Shown here in pieces: positions 19,191 through 28,730 of a DNA stretch of 64,000 bases; position 1 is the first letter of the stretch; each line of letters starts with the position of its first letter. The position numbers and the translations under genes are program-made. The notes under the pieces were generated by a model. It was not told where the DNA came from. It made no database searches and worked only from the letters and a program-made list of their open reading frames with translations. This stretch comes from Chromohalobacter canadensis (GTDB lineage: Bacteria; Pseudomonadota; Gammaproteobacteria; Pseudomonadales; Halomonadaceae): the NCBI RefSeq assembly GCF_034479555.1, contig NZ_CP140151.1:868001-932000 (forward strand). The letters are read 5' to 3'.

Positions 19191-19862
19191 ATGGCGACTT
19201 ACAAGACACGGGCGCAATTCGTCGCGGACGACCTGCGCGAGCGTATACTGGGCGGGGAATTCAAGGGCGGTACCCAGCTTCGCCAGGACGCCTTGGCCAA
19301 GGACTATGACGTCAGCCGTATCCCTGTCCGCGAAGCCCTGCTGACCCTGGAATCCGAAGGTCTGGTCGAGTTTCACGCCCACCGGGGAGCCTTCACCACC
19401 GAGCTTTCCGTGGCCAAGATTCGCGAACTGTTCGATCTGCGCGTCCTGCTCGAGACCTACGTTCTGCGCCACGCCATCAATGGCCTCACCGACGCGGACC
19501 TGAAAAAAGCCGAAGACATTCTTCTCAAGTACGATGAGTCGCTGAACTCCGGCGGCGATATCGATAACTGGAGCGAGTACAACTTCGCCTTCCACCAAGC
19601 GCTGTACGCACCGGCAGATTTGCCTGAAACGCTCTCGCTGATCAGCCAGTTGAACACAAAGTCAGATCGCTACATTCGCATGCAACTGGTCTACACACAG
19701 GAAATCGAGAAGGCCGAACGAGAGCACCACGGCCTGCTCGAACTGGCCCGCCAACGCGATGCCGACAAGGCCTGCGAGTTGTTGAAGACGCATATACAGG
19801 AGGCCTGCGAAGGCATCGTCGCGCTGCTGGACGAACGAGCAAAGCAGATGGAAACCCTCTAG
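19191..19862 (+). CDS. GntR-family transcriptional regulator (FCD/FadR subfamily)
   Basis: The 223-residue protein has an N-terminal winged helix (LAKDYDVSRIPVREALLTLE) and an all-helical FCD effector domain (ELFDLRVLLETYVLRHAI, FHQALYAPA, EHHGLLELA). FCD members often bind small carboxylates or amino acids through a metal site. The start MATYKTR follows GAGG and the operator-like site. It is encoded among the hydroxyproline genes and is the obvious candidate to bind the three related sites there. Confidence 0.9.
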   Translation: MATYKTRAQFVADDLRERILGGEFKGGTQLRQDALAKDYDVSRIPVREALLTLESEGLVEFHAHRGAFTTELSVAKIRELFDLRVLLETYVLRHAINGLTDADLKKAEDILLKYDESLNSGGDIDNWSEYNFAFHQALYAPADLPETLSLISQLNTKSDRYIRMQLVYTQEIEKAEREHHGLLELARQRDADKACELLKTHIQEACEGIVALLDERAKQMETL

Positions 19863-20104
19863 CGCCCCTCTCCCTTCGACTTTCTTGTTCATGCCCCCGA
19901 GAGGCCTCCACCCTTGACCTTCCGCCGATGCGCCACCGGGCGCGTCGATGCTTGCGTTTTCTGATACCCCTCGCCTCCATCCGCCCCACGCAGCCAGACA
20001 CGCTTCAGCCTGCCTGTTACGCCACCTCCCCGCTGACGGCGTCGTATTCACGCATCGCGTCACGACTTTGGTCGACGCACTATTGAAGCCGGCATCGACA
20101 TATC

Positions 20105-20120
20105 TTATATTTTATACAAT
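20105..20120 (-). promoter_or_regulatory. Operator-like 16-mer upstream of the D-hydroxyproline oxidase gene
   Basis: This is the exact reverse complement of the 16-mer at 16947-16962 (on the + strand TTATATTTTATACAAT), about 40 bp before the oxidase start. The gap 19863-20158 holds no other visible feature. Confidence 0.6.
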
Positions 20121-20158
20121 CGACAAATACAAGACGCACCACCCGCGAGGAAATCTCC

Positions 20159-21481
20159 ATGGGCTCACAGGATCAGGCTGTCCACGATAATGCCGATCAA
20201 GCCGATGTCATCGTCATCGGCGCCGGCGTGATCGGTATCGCCAGCGCCCTCGCGCTGGGCCGAAGAGGCTTGAACGTGATGGTGGTAGACAAACAGGCGC
20301 CAGGCATGGGGGCCTCTTTCGGCAATGCGGGGCACATGGCCACCGAGCAGGTCTTTCCCATCGCCGATGCCTCGATCCTCAAACACCTGCCTGGCATGTT
20401 GATGAACCCCACGGGACCGCTACGCCTAGACTGGCGTTACCTTCCCAAGGCACTGCCCTGGTTTATCCGGCTACTGTCGAATCTACGCCCAGCACCTTAC
20501 CAGGCCAGCGTGAGCGGGCTTCGTGCACTCAACGAGGCGAGCCTCGACGCCTGGCGTCGGCTCCTCGACACGGTCGATGGCGCCCACCTGTTGAAGGAAG
20601 ACGGGTCCTTCATGGTCTACGAGCAGGAAAGCTCATTGGCCAACCTGCAGGCACTGCAGTCCAGCATGGCGGCGCAGGGGGTGCCGATCGAATCCTGGTC
20701 GGGAAACGCCATCCGCGATGTGGCGCCGCAACTTTCCGGATCGATTCGCGGCGGCCTGTTCTTCCCTTCGACCGGGCATGTCGTCGACCCGCTTTCGGTC
20801 GTGCAACGCCTGGTGGCCACCGCCAAGGCCGAGGGCGTCAAGTTCCGCCAGGACGAAGTCGTATCCGGCCACGTCCATTCCCATGGCGTTACGCTCGAGA
20901 CGACCGCTCTGGGGCGGCTCCATGGCCGCCAGGTGTTGGTGGCCTGCGGAGCCCACTCGGCGCCACTCACCGACCGCCTTACCGGTACCCGGGTGCCGCT
21001 GGATACCGAGCGCGGCTATCACCTGATGCTACCCGGCGAACAGTCGCGTCTGCCCACGGCGGTCACGTCGCTGGAGCGCCGTTTCATCATGACACCGATA
21101 TCGGACGGCCTTCGCCTGGCGGGCACCGTCGAATTCGCGGGTCTCAAACGACCGGCCAACATGGAAAGGGCCTGGCAGCTACATCGTTTGAGCCAAGGCC
21201 TTTTCAAGACGCCACTCGATACCACTGAAGCAACGCCCTGGATGGGTTTTCGTCCCTCTCTGCCTGATTCGCTGCCCGTCATCGATAGCGCGCAAGACGG
21301 CAGGGTACTGCTGGCGTTCGGGCATCACCATCTGGGGCTTACCCAGGCCGCGGTGACGGCCGAACTGGTGGCCGAGCTGGCAACGCAAGGAACGGCGGGC
21401 TCTGGCGCAACCCGGTGCGCTCCCCCTGCCTACGACCGAGCACTTCCCGAGCTGACACCCTATCGGCTCGATCGTTTTTAA
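20159..21481 (+). CDS. FAD-dependent D-amino acid oxidase/dehydrogenase, probable D-hydroxyproline dehydrogenase
   Basis: The 440-residue DAO-family flavoprotein has an N-terminal dinucleotide-binding motif (VIVIGAGVIGIASALALGRR) and a C-terminal FAD-contact region (VLLAFGHHHLGLTQA). It most resembles DadA-type single-subunit dehydrogenases. In this block it should oxidise cis-4-hydroxy-D-proline, made by the epimerase, to 1-pyrroline-4-hydroxy-2-carboxylate. The operator-like 16-mer sits directly upstream. The substrate is inferred from context. Confidence 0.87.
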   Translation: MGSQDQAVHDNADQADVIVIGAGVIGIASALALGRRGLNVMVVDKQAPGMGASFGNAGHMATEQVFPIADASILKHLPGMLMNPTGPLRLDWRYLPKALPWFIRLLSNLRPAPYQASVSGLRALNEASLDAWRRLLDTVDGAHLLKEDGSFMVYEQESSLANLQALQSSMAAQGVPIESWSGNAIRDVAPQLSGSIRGGLFFPSTGHVVDPLSVVQRLVATAKAEGVKFRQDEVVSGHVHSHGVTLETTALGRLHGRQVLVACGAHSAPLTDRLTGTRVPLDTERGYHLMLPGEQSRLPTAVTSLERRFIMTPISDGLRLAGTVEFAGLKRPANMERAWQLHRLSQGLFKTPLDTTEATPWMGFRPSLPDSLPVIDSAQDGRVLLAFGHHHLGLTQAAVTAELVAELATQGTAGSGATRCAPPAYDRALPELTPYRLDRF

Positions 21482-21524
21482 ACGCAATACATTCATCCAA
21501 GACAACAAGATCAAAGGAGACATC

Positions 21525-22967
21525 ATGTCCTCATCCCAAAGCCCCGCAAGGCTACCCAACATGATAGAGGTGCTTGGCGTCATGGTGGGCTTCATCGCCA
21601 TCATGTTCCTCAGCATCAACGTACTCGGCCTGCCCATTCAACTTGCGCTGTTCGGTTCCTGGTTTTTGGTCATGGCACTTGGCCTGAAACTCAAGATGTC
21701 CTACGCCGCCATGCAGGAAGGTCTCATCGACGGCATTCACAACGGCATGGAAGCGGTGCTGGTTCTAACTACCGTCGGCGCGCTGATCGGCACCTGGATC
21801 GCCGGAGGTATCGTGCCCAGCATCATCTATTACGGGCTGACGGTCATGAATCCGCAGATATTCCTGTTCGCCGCTTTCGTGATCTGCGCCCTGACCTCAC
21901 TATCCACCGGCACCTCCTTCGGTACCGCGGGCACCGCCGGCGTTGCCATGATGGGCATCGGTCATAGCTTCGGCATTCCGCTCCCGCTGGTGGCCGGCGC
22001 GGTTATCTCCGGTGCTTACGTCGGCGACAAGATGTCGCCACTGTCCGACACTACTGTGATGACCGCCTCGCTATGCAAGGTCAACCTGATTGACCACATC
22101 CGTTCCATGATGACGGTCAGCGCTCCCGCCATCCTGATCGCATCAATTCTGTTTCTGGTCGTTGGCTTCTACTATGTGAGCGGCGATGTGGACACCTCGC
22201 GCGCCACCGTCGCCATGGAAGCGCTGGAGGCCAACTTCACCATCAGCCCCTGGCTGCTGCTGCCGGCAGCGATCGTGATCGGGCTGCTGACCCGCCGCTA
22301 CCCGGCCATCCCGGTCATCACCTTCGGCGCCGTTCTAGGCAGTATCTGTGCCTGGTGGGCCCAAGGGATCGGCCCAATCGATGCCATTCGCATCGCCTAC
22401 GTAGGCAACGCCATGCAGTCCGACGTGGAATTCCTAAACACACTGCTCAACCGCGGCGGCATCGAGTCCATGCTCAGTGTCGTGGCACTGATCCTGTTTG
22501 CCTTGGGCCTCGGCGGCCTGATGAGCCAAGTCGGTATCCTCAAGACGATCAGCAATGGCTTTTTACGCTGGGCCAATAACCCGGGACGCTTGACGGTGTC
22601 GACCATGCTGGGTGGGTTCTTCGGCAACTTCTTCGGCGGCGCAGCCTACGTTTCGCTGATTACCGCCAGCACCATCACTGAGAAGAACTATGACGATCAG
22701 GGCGTGGATCGGCGAGTGCTCTCTCGCAATGCCGAAGCCGGCGGCACCATCACCACCCCCATGGTGCCCTGGACCGACGGCGGTGTCTTCATGGCCACCA
22801 CCCTCGGTGTCTCGACCATGGCCTATCTTCCCTTCCTCTGGTACCACATGCTGGTGATCGCGATCACGATCCTCTACGGCTACGCCAATATCGCCATCTG
22901 GAAAGCCCAGCCCAAGACCGAGGCACAAGACAACGCCAACACGCGGCAGAACTTCCAAACCTCATAG
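21525..22967 (+). CDS. NhaC-family transporter in the hydroxyproline block
   Basis: This 480-residue polytopic membrane protein has about a dozen hydrophobic segments and the NhaC-family motifs STGTSFGTAGTAGVAMMGIG, GAYVGDKMSPLSDTT and GGFFGNFFGGAAYVSL. NhaC members are usually named Na+/H+ antiporters, but relatives exchange organic acids or amino acids (for example MleN). Its position 43 bp behind the oxidase gene, and the absence of any other carrier in the block, suggest it may import hydroxyproline. It has a good Shine-Dalgarno (AAAGGAG), and a terminator follows. Confidence 0.85.
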   Translation: MSSSQSPARLPNMIEVLGVMVGFIAIMFLSINVLGLPIQLALFGSWFLVMALGLKLKMSYAAMQEGLIDGIHNGMEAVLVLTTVGALIGTWIAGGIVPSIIYYGLTVMNPQIFLFAAFVICALTSLSTGTSFGTAGTAGVAMMGIGHSFGIPLPLVAGAVISGAYVGDKMSPLSDTTVMTASLCKVNLIDHIRSMMTVSAPAILIASILFLVVGFYYVSGDVDTSRATVAMEALEANFTISPWLLLPAAIVIGLLTRRYPAIPVITFGAVLGSICAWWAQGIGPIDAIRIAYVGNAMQSDVEFLNTLLNRGGIESMLSVVALILFALGLGGLMSQVGILKTISNGFLRWANNPGRLTVSTMLGGFFGNFFGGAAYVSLITASTITEKNYDDQGVDRRVLSRNAEAGGTITTPMVPWTDGGVFMATTLGVSTMAYLPFLWYHMLVIAITILYGYANIAIWKAQPKTEAQDNANTRQNFQTS

Positions 22968-22996
22968 TACGGCGCCGATATTTCTATCGTCATCTT

Positions 22997-23023
22997 ACAA
23001 GCCCTGCCACGTGCAGGGCTTGT
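22997..23023 (+). terminator. Terminator of the hydroxyproline block
   Basis: ACAAGCCCTGC (22997-23007) and GCAGGGCTTGT (23013-23023) form a perfect 11-bp stem with a 5-nt loop, 30 bp after the NhaC-type gene. Confidence 0.7.
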
Positions 23024-23132
23024 CGGTAGTCGGCAAGAGGTAGCGTTTCCCCTCACACCGTTGCCTCATGGACCGCGTGCCCCGCGTGATACACTAGCGC
23101 TCACTTTCGTATCCGCAATGCAGGACGCCGCC

Positions 23133-24704
23133 ATGTCCCTCGACGATCTTCACCTCAATCTTCGCAACCTGACGCCCGAGGACTATCCGCAGCTCAAGAC
23201 GCTGATGGATCGTGTCTATCACGATCTCGGAGGCGCGTGGCCAAAGCGCACCATCGAGCGCTTGGTCAGCGAGTTCCCCGACGGTCAGATCGTCATCGAG
23301 GACGACAAGACACTGGTCGGCGTGGCCTTAACCGCCCGCGTCGACTATGAGGAGTTTTCCAACCCGCACCGCTACGACGACCTGATGGATCAGCGGGAGA
23401 TCATCCTCAACGCCCCCAAAGGCGACGCCATGTATGGCCTGGACGTGTTGATCGACCCGGCCTATCGCGGTTACCGGCTCGGCCGGCGCCTCTACGAAGC
23501 CCGCAAGGATCTGTGCAAATCGTTGAACATGCGGGCCATCCTCGCCGGCGGACGGATTCCCAACTATCACCAGCACGCCAGCGAAATGTCGCCGGCCGAG
23601 TATCTGGATCAGGTCTCGCGCAAGGAGATTCACGACCCCATCCTGTCCTTCCAGCTGGCCAATGACTTCCAGGTCAAGCGGCTGTTGCGCAAGTACCTGC
23701 CGGAGGATGAAAAATCCCAGGGCTATGCGACCTTGCTCGAGTGGAACAACATCCTTTTCGAGCCCGCCGAGTCGGTGCTCGACACACGCAAGACCCAGGT
23801 ACGCGTGGGGGCGGTGCAGTGGCAAATGCGTGAGTTTTCCTCGGTGGAAGCGGTCTTGCAGCAGGCCGAGTACTTTGTCGATGCGCTCTCGGACTACCAG
23901 AGCGACTTCGCGATCTTCCCGGAGCTCTTCAACGCGCCGCTGATGGGCCTGCAGGACCGCGCCGCTCAGCAGGATCAAATCGCCGCCATCCGCTTTCTGG
24001 CCAGCTTCACCGAGCACTTCAAGACCGAGCTGTCACGCATGGCGGTCTCCTACAACATCAACATCATCGCCGGCTCGATGATCGAGGAGCACGAGGACGG
24101 GCACCTCTACAACATCTCTTATCTCTTCCACCGCGACGGCGACATCGAAGCGCAGGCCAAACTGCACATCACTCCCCAGGAGCGCCGCGACTGGATCATC
24201 GAGGGAGGCGATGACCTGCGCGTCTTCGACACCGATGCCGGGCGGATCGGCATCCTGATCTGCTACGACGTCGAGTTCCCGGAGCTCTCGCGCCTGCTCG
24301 CGGATCAGGACATGGATATCCTCTTCGTCCCGTTCTGGACCGATACCAAGAACGGTTATCTGCGCGTGCGCCACTGCTCTCAAGCACGCGCCATCGAAAA
24401 CGAATGCTACGTGGTACTGTGCGGCAGCGTCGGCAACGTGCCGTCGATCGAGAACATGGAGATCCAGTACGCGCAGTCCTCGGTGTTCTCACCCTCGGAC
24501 TTCGCCTTTCCCCACGATGCGGTGCTAGCCGAAACTACCCCCAACACCGAGATGATCATGTTCTCGGATCTCGACCTGACCCGTCTCACAGTGGTGCGCA
24601 ACGAAGGCTCGGTCACCAACTTGAAGGACCGCCGCCAGGATCTGTTCGACCTGCGTTGGCGCGACTGGTCGTGGAAGTCCGGCTCGCGTCAGGAAGACAC
24701 CTGA
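23133..24704 (+). CDS. GNAT acetyltransferase-nitrilase superfamily fusion
   Basis: This 523-residue protein joins an N-terminal GNAT domain (~1-215; acetyl-CoA-binding region DVLIDPAYRGYRLGRRLYEAR) to a C-terminal carbon-nitrogen hydrolase domain (~222-500). The hydrolase triad is visible: E264 (FPELFN), K343 (KLHITPQE) and C377 (ILICYDVEFPE). The fusion is known in many bacteria, but its substrate is unknown. The start is placed at MSLDDLHL with AGGA upstream. It is followed closely by mtfA on the same strand. Confidence 0.88.
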   Translation: MSLDDLHLNLRNLTPEDYPQLKTLMDRVYHDLGGAWPKRTIERLVSEFPDGQIVIEDDKTLVGVALTARVDYEEFSNPHRYDDLMDQREIILNAPKGDAMYGLDVLIDPAYRGYRLGRRLYEARKDLCKSLNMRAILAGGRIPNYHQHASEMSPAEYLDQVSRKEIHDPILSFQLANDFQVKRLLRKYLPEDEKSQGYATLLEWNNILFEPAESVLDTRKTQVRVGAVQWQMREFSSVEAVLQQAEYFVDALSDYQSDFAIFPELFNAPLMGLQDRAAQQDQIAAIRFLASFTEHFKTELSRMAVSYNINIIAGSMIEEHEDGHLYNISYLFHRDGDIEAQAKLHITPQERRDWIIEGGDDLRVFDTDAGRIGILICYDVEFPELSRLLADQDMDILFVPFWTDTKNGYLRVRHCSQARAIENECYVVLCGSVGNVPSIENMEIQYAQSSVFSPSDFAFPHDAVLAETTPNTEMIMFSDLDLTRLTVVRNEGSVTNLKDRRQDLFDLRWRDWSWKSGSRQEDT

Positions 24705-24741
24705 GTCGATACGCTAGCGGAAGACGGCGAGGAGCCCGACC

Positions 24742-25515
24742 ATGAAATGGTGGAACGCCTGGCGCGGCGGGCGCCACCCCTTCCCCGCCGAGGCCTGGAC
24801 CGAAGGCCAGGCTCGGGTGCCACTATTGATGGCGCTCCCCGAAGACGATGCCCGACGCCTCGGAGAGCGCGCCTGGGCATTCCTGCGCCGCAAGCGGCTT
24901 TCGCTGTTCGACGACGAATTGTTCGACCTCCCCGCGCGGTTGGCGCTAATCGCCCAGGCTTGCCTGATGACGCTCTACTGGTCGGAAGACGACGCCCGCG
25001 AGGCCTTCGCCAACGTCCATGAGATTCTCGTACTGCCAGGGGCATTCCGCCGCAAGGTCGAAGAGATGGACGAGGCTGGCGTAGTGCATGAATATGAAGA
25101 CGAGCGCGTCGGCGAGACCTGGCACCAAGGCCCTATCGTCCTTGCCTTGTCGGATATTCAGGAAAGTGGCGGCTGGGGCGGTTTCAACGTCGTCATCCAT
25201 GAATTCGCCCACAAGCTGGACATGGGCAACTCGCTGGACGCCGACGGCTTTCCGCCCCTGCCGCGCGCTATCGATCCGCGTGACTGGCACCGCGTCTTCA
25301 CCGACGTGTGGGACGATCTACAGGCTCACCTCGAACGCGGCGAAGCACCGCCCATCGACGACTACGCCGCCACACACCCCGGCGAATGCTTCGCGGTCTG
25401 CTGCGAGTACTTCTTCACCGCCCCAGATGTCCTCGACGCCGCCTATCCTGAGCTATATGCACTGCTTGCTCGCTACTTCCGGCAGGACCCGCTGAGGCGT
25501 TACCCGTCGCACTGA
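24742..25515 (+). CDS. mtfA: MtfA-family zinc peptidase
   Basis: The 257-residue protein has the gluzincin-like motif HEFAHKLD (H153, E154, H157) with a downstream acidic ligand region (GECFAVCCEYFF), as in MtfA (formerly YeeI). In E. coli MtfA binds the repressor Mlc and so affects the glucose phosphotransferase system; whether that holds here is unknown. It lies 37 bp after the GNAT-nitrilase gene and converges on the DUF748 gene. Confidence 0.92.
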   Translation: MKWWNAWRGGRHPFPAEAWTEGQARVPLLMALPEDDARRLGERAWAFLRRKRLSLFDDELFDLPARLALIAQACLMTLYWSEDDAREAFANVHEILVLPGAFRRKVEEMDEAGVVHEYEDERVGETWHQGPIVLALSDIQESGGWGGFNVVIHEFAHKLDMGNSLDADGFPPLPRAIDPRDWHRVFTDVWDDLQAHLERGEAPPIDDYAATHPGECFAVCCEYFFTAPDVLDAAYPELYALLARYFRQDPLRRYPSH

Positions 25516-25519
25516 GTGC

Positions 25520-27334
25520 TCACTGGCGAGTGCGGGCACGCTCGTAGAGCGCGGAGCCATCCTCGCGGCTCTTGTCACTTCCGCCGCTGTCATTACTCTC
25601 ACCGCTACTGGTGCCTTCACCATTAGCGCTTGTATCGCCCGAGGAGCCGTCATCGCTGCCACCGACCACCTCGGAGAGCGTTTCGAGTGGCGATGAGACC
25701 AAATTTTCGAGCGCCTCGCGGATCGCCTGACCAGCGACACTGCCAAAATCAACCGATCCAGGGTCATCGAGTGGCAAACGCATGGGTATATCGAGCCTAA
25801 TGGTGCCGTCGTCACTCTTCAGGACACCGACCAGCGTCTTGAGGGGCAAGTCGGTGGCCGAGGCATCGACCTCCTCGCCAAGCTTGAGCCGATGCAGCAC
25901 GAGATGATTCTGCGCCTGCAGGCGGCCCTGATCGAGCCGGTAATCGAGATCTAGCGTCGCCTGGCCTCGCTCGACGGCATAGCCCCCGAACTCCCGCAAG
26001 TAGGGCGCCAAGGTCTTGAGGTCGAGGCGCTCGAAGTGCAAGTTCAGGTTGCCGTTCAGGGCGTCACCGAGCGGGTCAAAGGTGCCCTCGATGCGCAGCG
26101 GCGAGCCATCGGCCACCTTTCCCTCGAGCGATAACTGGCCGTCACCCGGTTGGTCGGAGTTGAGCTGTCGCCACTCGCCATTCAGCGCCGAAAAATCAAG
26201 CTCGAACGGGCGCGGCAGGTGACGGTCGCTGAAGGCCACCGCGCCACGCTCGATGGCTAGGGTGTCGAGCGCATAGCGCATGCCGCTGCCCTCGGAACCA
26301 CCAGTTCCATTGTTCGATGACGGCGGATGCCAGGCGGTAAGGTTAGTGTCGAGTCGTTCATCGATCGTCACATCGAGCCAGGGTGCCGCAAGCGACACCC
26401 GCTCGGCGGTCAATTCAGGCTCCGCGCTGGCGAACGTCAGTCCTTTCACGGCGAAGCGTTCAGCACGGGCGATGGTCTGATCCTTCTCAGGATCACGCAT
26501 CTCGAGCCCTTCGATCACGCCCTGACCGTTGACCTGTGTGCCGGCATCACTGGCGCGGCCCGCACGCAGTCGAATCTGCGCGCCAAGCGACCCTGCCGCC
26601 GGCTCGGCGCGAACGACGTATGCCAGATAGCCGGACAGCGTCGTCAGCGGCACTTGGTCCGCCTTGAGATCGACATCCACCGTCCACGGCGAGAAACCCA
26701 TCTCGCCCGCCCCCTTTAGCGTGCCGCCATTCCAGTCTGCCTGCCCCTGCAGAGAGAAGGGCCGATCATCGCTATTGTCATAATGGCGCGCTTCGAGATC
26801 GAGGCTTTTCAGGCTCAGCGTCAGCGGCTCATCGGGTCGTCGATTGATCCAGTCCAGCCGGCCATCGCTGACGTTGAGTTGGGCGATACGCAGTGGTGCC
26901 GACTCACCGCCCCCACCGTCACCGCCAAATAGTCGGGCCAGGTTCCACTCGCCTCCGGAGCGCCAGATCAGTTGCAGCCGCGGCGACTTTAACTCGATTC
27001 GCTCGAAGCGCCAGCCCGATTCGAAGAGCGAGTGCCAATCGAAGGTCGCCACTACCCGTTGGCTCGAGAAAACCGGTGTGTCGTTCTGGCCAGCAATACG
27101 TAGCCCGTCGAGGATTACCTGGTGGCGCCATGGGGTGAGGGTGACGTCGTCGATGGATACTTGGCGGCCGCTGCGATCGCTCAGCGTCTGGCTGAGGCGC
27201 TGGTCGATATACGCCGGTAACGCCCACAGCCAGGCGACCAGAAATAGCAGCACTAGCGCCGCCAGCACACTCAATCCTATGCCGAGGCGACGCTTGCGCA
27301 TCGGTGGCGCCATGCTGCGATGGGAGTGCGGCAT
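25520..27334 (-). CDS. DUF748 (AsmA-like) envelope protein
   Basis: This ~604-residue protein has a single N-terminal membrane anchor (about residues 17-42), then a long beta-rich region typical of DUF748/AsmA-like proteins (SIDDVTLTPWRHQVILDGL; FDWHSLFESGWRFERIELKSP). The C-terminus is a low-complexity Ser/Gly/Asp/Glu stretch (~40 residues). The family is thought to act in inter-membrane lipid transport or outer-membrane assembly, with weak functional evidence. An internal ATG at codon 12 is an alternative start. Its 3' end is 4 bp from that of mtfA. Confidence 0.85.
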   Translation of the reverse strand: MPHSHRSMAPPMRKRRLGIGLSVLAALVLLFLVAWLWALPAYIDQRLSQTLSDRSGRQVSIDDVTLTPWRHQVILDGLRIAGQNDTPVFSSQRVVATFDWHSLFESGWRFERIELKSPRLQLIWRSGGEWNLARLFGGDGGGGESAPLRIAQLNVSDGRLDWINRRPDEPLTLSLKSLDLEARHYDNSDDRPFSLQGQADWNGGTLKGAGEMGFSPWTVDVDLKADQVPLTTLSGYLAYVVRAEPAAGSLGAQIRLRAGRASDAGTQVNGQGVIEGLEMRDPEKDQTIARAERFAVKGLTFASAEPELTAERVSLAAPWLDVTIDERLDTNLTAWHPPSSNNGTGGSEGSGMRYALDTLAIERGAVAFSDRHLPRPFELDFSALNGEWRQLNSDQPGDGQLSLEGKVADGSPLRIEGTFDPLGDALNGNLNLHFERLDLKTLAPYLREFGGYAVERGQATLDLDYRLDQGRLQAQNHLVLHRLKLGEEVDASATDLPLKTLVGVLKSDDGTIRLDIPMRLPLDDPGSVDFGSVAGQAIREALENLVSSPLETLSEVVGGSDDGSSGDTSANGEGTSSGESNDSGGSDKSREDGSALYERARTRQ

Positions 27335-27535
27335 GTTAATTTTCCGTTTTGTCAGATCATGATGGATGAATACTCATCAGCGTGACATCGTCAGCGTGGG
27401 CCCGCCAGTCGCCGGCCAGGCTAGCCGCAACGCCGGCTTGTCGTTACAGTTAATTTAGAGCGCGTCGCGGCAGGAGCATCGCGGAACCAGAAAGGAATTG
27501 GCCCTTTCTGCGACTAACAGGGTATGTCAGCCATG

Positions 27536-27571
27536 TTGGCCCCATGTCGAATATTGGCCCTATTTCGAATA
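27536..27571. repeat. Two tandem 18-bp repeats upstream of the APH-like gene
   Basis: TTGGCCCCATGTCGAATA (27536-27553) is followed immediately by TTGGCCCTATTTCGAATA (27554-27571), 16 of 18 bases the same. A partial third copy (TTGGCCCTTTCTGCGA) starts at 27499. The array ends ~40 bp before the GTG start and could be an operator. Confidence 0.55.
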
Positions 27572-27609
27572 ATGCCAGTAGCTAACCCCCTCCTAGGAGT
27601 GTTTCTTTC

Positions 27610-28707
27610 GTGGTCGATTTTACGCCCTCATCGCTATTCTCTGTCGAACGTCTATCTCAATTGCACAAAGCGTTGATCGCCATCGACAACACAGTCGTTC
27701 ATCTCGCCGCGTTGCCGGATACCGGCCTAGCCCATGATCATGTTTGGATCTCTCGTGATACTGGCCCCGATTGGATAGCAAGACTGCCCAAACAGAGTCA
27801 GATGCAGCTCGATCCGGAGACAAATCTAGAGTATCAGGCGAACTGTTTTCGACGCGCTGCACAGAGCGGCCATACACCGGACCTCCACGCCATCCTGCCA
27901 ATCAGTGCCGATTTTCCCCGAGGCGGCCTTCTCGTTAGTGCCATCGAGGGTAGGCAGGCGCGACTACCTGACGACTTACCGGCAATCGGCGAGGCACTGG
28001 CGCATCTGCATGAGATCGCTGTGCCCCCGGTCGCTGCGCGCCCACCGCTGGAAAGTCCGCATTCGCCCTGGACCGCCATGCGCGATGAGGTTCTGGCCCA
28101 GGCTACCTATCTCGATGACGCGCCGATTGATGAGGGAACAAGGCGGCGGCTCGACAGCGAGCTGACACTCTTCAACGATGATCGTGAATTGGCCGAGCGT
28201 ATCGATGCCCAACGCTGCCTGATCAGTTTCGATGCGCATCCGGGTAACTTCCTGATCACCCCGGAGGGAAAGGCGGTACTGGTCGATCTGGAGAAGTGCC
28301 GTTACGGCCACCCCGGGCTGGATCTTGCCCATGCGTCGCTGTATACCTCCACGACCTGGGATCCGGCGAGCTACGCCGTCTTGGATACCGCCACCGTAGT
28401 GGACTTTTATCGCCACTGGTGGGCAACCCGGCACACCACCAATGAGGTGATGGATGTCGAGGCCTTGGTGGCCACGAGGCGCGCCATGTGGCTATGGTCG
28501 ACGACTTGGTGTGCCAAGTGGCTGACACTTTACCACCAAGAGCGGGATTCGCTGGCACAAGGCGAGGACTGGTCCGCTGCCTTGAGCGAGGACCGGCTGA
28601 TTGCACATGTAGAAGACCGGGCTCGACACTATTTGTCCTCGCCGGTCATCGAGCGAGTCAGCCATGACAATCACAGACTTGCCGACGAACTGGCCCAAGC
28701 GAAATAG
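27610..28707 (+). CDS. Aminoglycoside phosphotransferase/choline kinase-like protein
   Basis: The 365-residue protein has a eukaryotic-kinase-like APH fold, with a catalytic loop FDAHPGNF (D208, N213) and the metal-binding VDLEKC (D226). The start codon is GTG, behind AGGAG. It is not close to known aminoglycoside resistance enzymes by motif; such proteins phosphorylate varied small molecules such as sugars and choline. It is preceded by a tandem 18-bp repeat and convergent with the DUF302 gene. Substrate unknown. Confidence 0.8.
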   Translation: MVDFTPSSLFSVERLSQLHKALIAIDNTVVHLAALPDTGLAHDHVWISRDTGPDWIARLPKQSQMQLDPETNLEYQANCFRRAAQSGHTPDLHAILPISADFPRGGLLVSAIEGRQARLPDDLPAIGEALAHLHEIAVPPVAARPPLESPHSPWTAMRDEVLAQATYLDDAPIDEGTRRRLDSELTLFNDDRELAERIDAQRCLISFDAHPGNFLITPEGKAVLVDLEKCRYGHPGLDLAHASLYTSTTWDPASYAVLDTATVVDFYRHWWATRHTTNEVMDVEALVATRRAMWLWSTTWCAKWLTLYHQERDSLAQGEDWSAALSEDRLIAHVEDRARHYLSSPVIERVSHDNHRLADELAQAK

Positions 28708-28720
28708 ATAGTTATCTATT
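28703..28720. terminator. AT-rich palindrome between convergent genes
   Basis: AATAGATA-GT-TATCTATT is a perfect 8-bp palindrome overlapping the stop codon of the APH-like gene and facing the DUF302 gene. A terminator role is plausible but the stem is weak. Confidence 0.35.
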
Positions 28721-28730
28721 GAGACTCGTA

